DNA of 25,060 nt from an uncultured Actinomycetes bacterium. GTDB lineage: Bacteria; Actinomycetota; Thermoleophilia; Solirubrobacterales; Solirubrobacteraceae. Position 1 is the stretch's first letter; the number at the start of each line of letters is the position of its first letter. A model generated the notes under the pieces. That model saw only the letters and a program-made list of their open reading frames with translations. It did no database searches and was not told where the DNA came from. Position numbers and translations under genes: made by a program. Positions 22,861 through 25,060 of the stretch are shown here, in pieces. Where the stretch lies: NCBI GenBank assembly GCA_937888775.1, contig CALAQT010000166.1, positions 1 through 25,060 on the forward strand, written 5' to 3'.

Positions 22861-24920
22861 CAGCGTCGGGCACCGCCACCGTCCCTGAGCGGGCCGAGTT
22901 CGAAGCCGAAACGCCGACCGCGACCCTGCGGTTCTTCAACCGGCTCGGCTTGATCCTGCTGATCGCCGTGGCGCCCGCATCGATCGTCTATCTCTCGTTC
23001 AACCAGGGCGGGTTCTTTCCGAACTCGACCGGGCTGGCGGCGATCGGCTTCGCAGCCGCGCTCGTGCTGCGCACGACACTCGCCGAGCACCCGTTCGCGG
23101 GCTATAACCGCCAGCTCGCCGTCCTGCTGCTGGCGCTCGCATTCTTCGCGCTGTGGCAACTGGCCTCCGCGCTGTGGTCACACGACCTCGCTCGAGCGCT
23201 GGACGAATATGACCGGACGCTGCTCTACCTGCTCGCCTTCGCGCTGTTCGGTTCGCTGCCCCGCAGTCCGGCGCGCCTGCGATGGCTGATCCGGGCGCTG
23301 GCGGCGGGGATGACCGCGGTCTGCCTGGCCGGCCTGCTATCACGGGTCCTCCCCCACCTCTGGCCGACGGCCACGAGCTTCTACGCCAGCCGGCTGAACT
23401 ACCCGCTCACCTACTGGAACGCCGAAGGACTCCTGGCGGCGGTGGCCTCGATCCTGTTGATTCATCTCGCCTCAAGCGAGGACGAGCATCCGGTCGTGCG
23501 CGTCCTCGGGGCGATCTTCGTCCCCGCCACAGCGGCAACTCTCCTGTTGACCTTCTCCAGGGGTGCTCTCGTGGTCGGGATCATCGGAGTGGTCGTCTAT
23601 CTCCTGGTCGGTCGACCCCGGGGCATATTGGGAGCCCTTGTGGCCCTCATACCAACCACGGCAATCGCCCTGCATGCTGCTTACGCAGCGGAGCTACTCG
23701 CGACCAGCACGCCCACGTCGCCTGGTGCCGTTGTGCAGGGGCGCCATGTGGCAGTGACAATCGGGCTCTGCATGCTCGCCGCGGGCGCGGTTCGCGCGGT
23801 GATGCTCATTGCGGATTCGCTACTGATCCGCTCGCTCGCGGGCCGCCTTGGCCCAAGGATCCCGCGACGTGCCGTTGGTGTAGTCGTTGGGCTGGCGGCG
23901 GTATTTGCGGTGGTCGTGTTGGGACTGTCTGGGTTCATCGGGCGGGAGTACGACAAGTTCGCTCATGCAAAAAGCGTGACTCAAGCCGTGACGCGCAACC
24001 GGCTGAGCGACCTGTCGGGCGGACCTCGCCCACAACTGTGGCGCGTCGCTTTTGAAGCATTCCGGAATCGACCGCTGCTCGGCTACGGCGCTGGAACATA
24101 CGAGTCGTATTACGCGCAGCACCGGACCACAGACGAGTCGGTCACCGACGCGCATTCCCTCTATGCGCAAACACTTGCAGAGCTTGGGATCGTCGGCTTC
24201 ATCCCGATCGTGATCGTGATTCTCGGAGCCGTCGTACTCCTGGGGAGAAGGAGTCGGGGGCCTGATCGGACGGCGTATGCGGCCTTGTTCGCGGCGTCGG
24301 TTGCCTGGGCGATCCACGCGGGTGTGGACTGGGACTGGGAGATGCCGGCAGTCACCCTGTGGCTATTCATAGCCGCGGCATCAGGCCTGGCTTCGCCCCG
24401 TACGCCGATGGAAACGCACCTGGCCGAACCTAGGAACCGAACGCCGATGGCGGTTGGATGGCTCGTTCTAGCGATCGCGCCCCTGCTGATCGGAGTCTCC
24501 TACCAGCGGCTACGGGTCAGTGGAGAGGAGTTCGCCGCCGGGAACTGCGTCAAGGCACGCCAGAGCGCCTTCTCCTCGATCTCGCTCCTGGCAGCGCGTT
24601 CCGAGCCATACGAGATCCTGAGCTTCTGTGACCTTCAGTTGGGATTTCCGGTCGAGGGCCTACAGGCCGCCCAAAAGGCGGTGCAAGACGAGCGAGACAA
24701 CTGGAACTACAGCTATGGCTTGGCGATCGCGCTCGCCGAAAACGGGGTTGACCCGAAGCCCGAGGCCGAACACGCGCTCAAACTCAACCCACGAGAGCCG
24801 ATCGTTCAGGATGAGGTCGCCGCGTTCTCAAACACCGGCCCCCGCGGCTGGGAGCAGGCGGCGCCGCAGCTACTGGTGGGGGCTCTCCAGTCCGGGCGAC
24901 TGGCGGTCTCGAACCTCTGA
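22857..24920 (+). CDS. O-antigen polymerase/ligase with C-terminal TPR-like region
   Basis: A 687-residue membrane protein with about 12 helices between residues 28 and 550. Family marks: LLLTFSRGALVVG (about 229-241), RPLLGYGAGTYESYYAQH (about 405-422) and TDAHSLYAQTLAELGIVGF (430-448), the Wzy_C consensus. After the last helix (532-549) comes a soluble tail (about 555-687) of helical repeats (EGLQAAQKAVQDERDNW, EAEHALKLNPREPIV) like TPRs, presumably outside the membrane. It would join or transfer glycan units at the outer face. Start ATG overlaps the sigma-factor stop; its TGA abuts the stop of the convergent gene. Distinct from the polymerase at 6251-7786, which lacks the TPR tail. Confidence 0.88.
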   Translation: MTASGTATVPERAEFEAETPTATLRFFNRLGLILLIAVAPASIVYLSFNQGGFFPNSTGLAAIGFAAALVLRTTLAEHPFAGYNRQLAVLLLALAFFALWQLASALWSHDLARALDEYDRTLLYLLAFALFGSLPRSPARLRWLIRALAAGMTAVCLAGLLSRVLPHLWPTATSFYASRLNYPLTYWNAEGLLAAVASILLIHLASSEDEHPVVRVLGAIFVPATAATLLLTFSRGALVVGIIGVVVYLLVGRPRGILGALVALIPTTAIALHAAYAAELLATSTPTSPGAVVQGRHVAVTIGLCMLAAGAVRAVMLIADSLLIRSLAGRLGPRIPRRAVGVVVGLAAVFAVVVLGLSGFIGREYDKFAHAKSVTQAVTRNRLSDLSGGPRPQLWRVAFEAFRNRPLLGYGAGTYESYYAQHRTTDESVTDAHSLYAQTLAELGIVGFIPIVIVILGAVVLLGRRSRGPDRTAYAALFAASVAWAIHAGVDWDWEMPAVTLWLFIAAASGLASPRTPMETHLAEPRNRTPMAVGWLVLAIAPLLIGVSYQRLRVSGEEFAAGNCVKARQSAFSSISLLAARSEPYEILSFCDLQLGFPVEGLQAAQKAVQDERDNWNYSYGLAIALAENGVDPKPEAEHALKLNPREPIVQDEVAAFSNTGPRGWEQAAPQLLVGALQSGRLAVSNL

Positions 24921-25058
24921 TCACTGGGACGGGCGGTAGCCCACGCAGCATCCGTACACGGTCAACGAGCCGTCGCCATTTACACCGTGCACCTGCCCGT
25001 TCGGATCGATCACCACGCGGTAGCGAACGCTGGCGCCCACCGAGTACTTCACCGTGCA
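24921..25058 (-). CDS. C-terminus of an unrecognised protein (runs off the window)
   Basis: The last 45 residues of a minus-strand gene whose start lies beyond the window. It reads CTVKYSVGASVRYRVVIDPN, then HGVNGDGSLTVYGCCVGYRP before the stop. Beta-strand-like alternation and cysteines suggest a small exported protein, but no family is recognised. Its TGA (24921-24923) directly follows the TGA of the polymerase on the other strand, the two stops forming the palindrome TGATCA. Confidence 0.6.
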   Translation of the reverse strand, partial: CTVKYSVGASVRYRVVIDPNGQVHGVNGDGSLTVYGCCVGYRPSQ

Positions 25059-25060
25059 GA

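Noticed and set aside
1..25060. CRISPR arrays, tRNA or rRNA genes, prophage genes
   Set aside because: No regularly spaced repeats, cloverleaf-like sequences, rRNA segments or phage structural motifs were recognised on either strand.

Overview
The window is GC-rich (GC-rich codon third positions, several GTG starts, many 4-base ATGA/GTGA gene overlaps). Every gene I can place belongs to surface-polysaccharide assembly. This fits a high-GC actinobacterium; the paired hydrophobic 'glycan-cluster' methyltransferases and the ECF sigma/O-antigen-polymerase pair suggest Thermoleophilia (Solirubrobacterales-like), but that placement is inference from remembered family resemblance. No tRNA, rRNA, CRISPR array or phage module was seen.

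Left block (about 0.05-9.46 kb, all minus strand) is an intact polysaccharide operon read right to left: a Wzz/tyrosine-kinase fusion (chain-length control), an O-antigen polymerase/ligase-like membrane protein, a GT4 glycosyltransferase, a SAM methyltransferase, a Wzx-type flippase, a second methyltransferase and another GT4 glycosyltransferase. It ends in a truncated GT1-type fragment at the window edge. These genes are tightly packed, with 4-base overlaps, and show no frameshifts.

Middle block (about 9.8-15.9 kb) is very different: a graveyard of broken and chimeric genes. It holds a transposase-like N-terminal remnant, an orphan C-terminal fragment, a frameshifted methyltransferase running into a second one, a truncated and frameshifted IS5/IS4-like transposase lying in the 3' end of a glycosyltransferase pseudogene with at least four frameshifts, a methyltransferase with an in-frame amber stop, and an ABC-ATPase fragment joined directly to a glycosyltransferase fragment. 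One gene here is intact: a methyltransferase at 14309-15220, paralogous to the one at 1756-2649. Several remnants are paralogous to intact genes elsewhere in the window, so the zone looks like a decayed second copy of a glycan-modification cassette.

Right block (16.0-25.06 kb) holds an asparagine-synthase-type amidotransferase (asnB) preceded by a tandem 20-bp repeat, a GT4 gene (plus) and a convergent GT4 gene (minus). Next come a possible small membrane protein and a priming sugar transferase broken at a 6-base homopolymer. After these are a secreted-looking cysteine-rich repeat protein, an ECF sigma factor overlapping by 4 bp with a second O-antigen polymerase carrying a C-terminal TPR-like region, and the C-terminus of an unrecognised minus-strand gene.

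Working model: the sugar transferase would prime undecaprenyl phosphate, the glycosyltransferases and methyltransferases build and decorate the repeat unit, the flippase exports it, the Wzy-like proteins polymerise or ligate it, and the Wzz/kinase sets length. The strongest leads are the homopolymer frameshift in the priming transferase, the cysteine-rich protein next to a sigma/polymerase pair, the asnB upstream repeat, and the mosaic decay zone.
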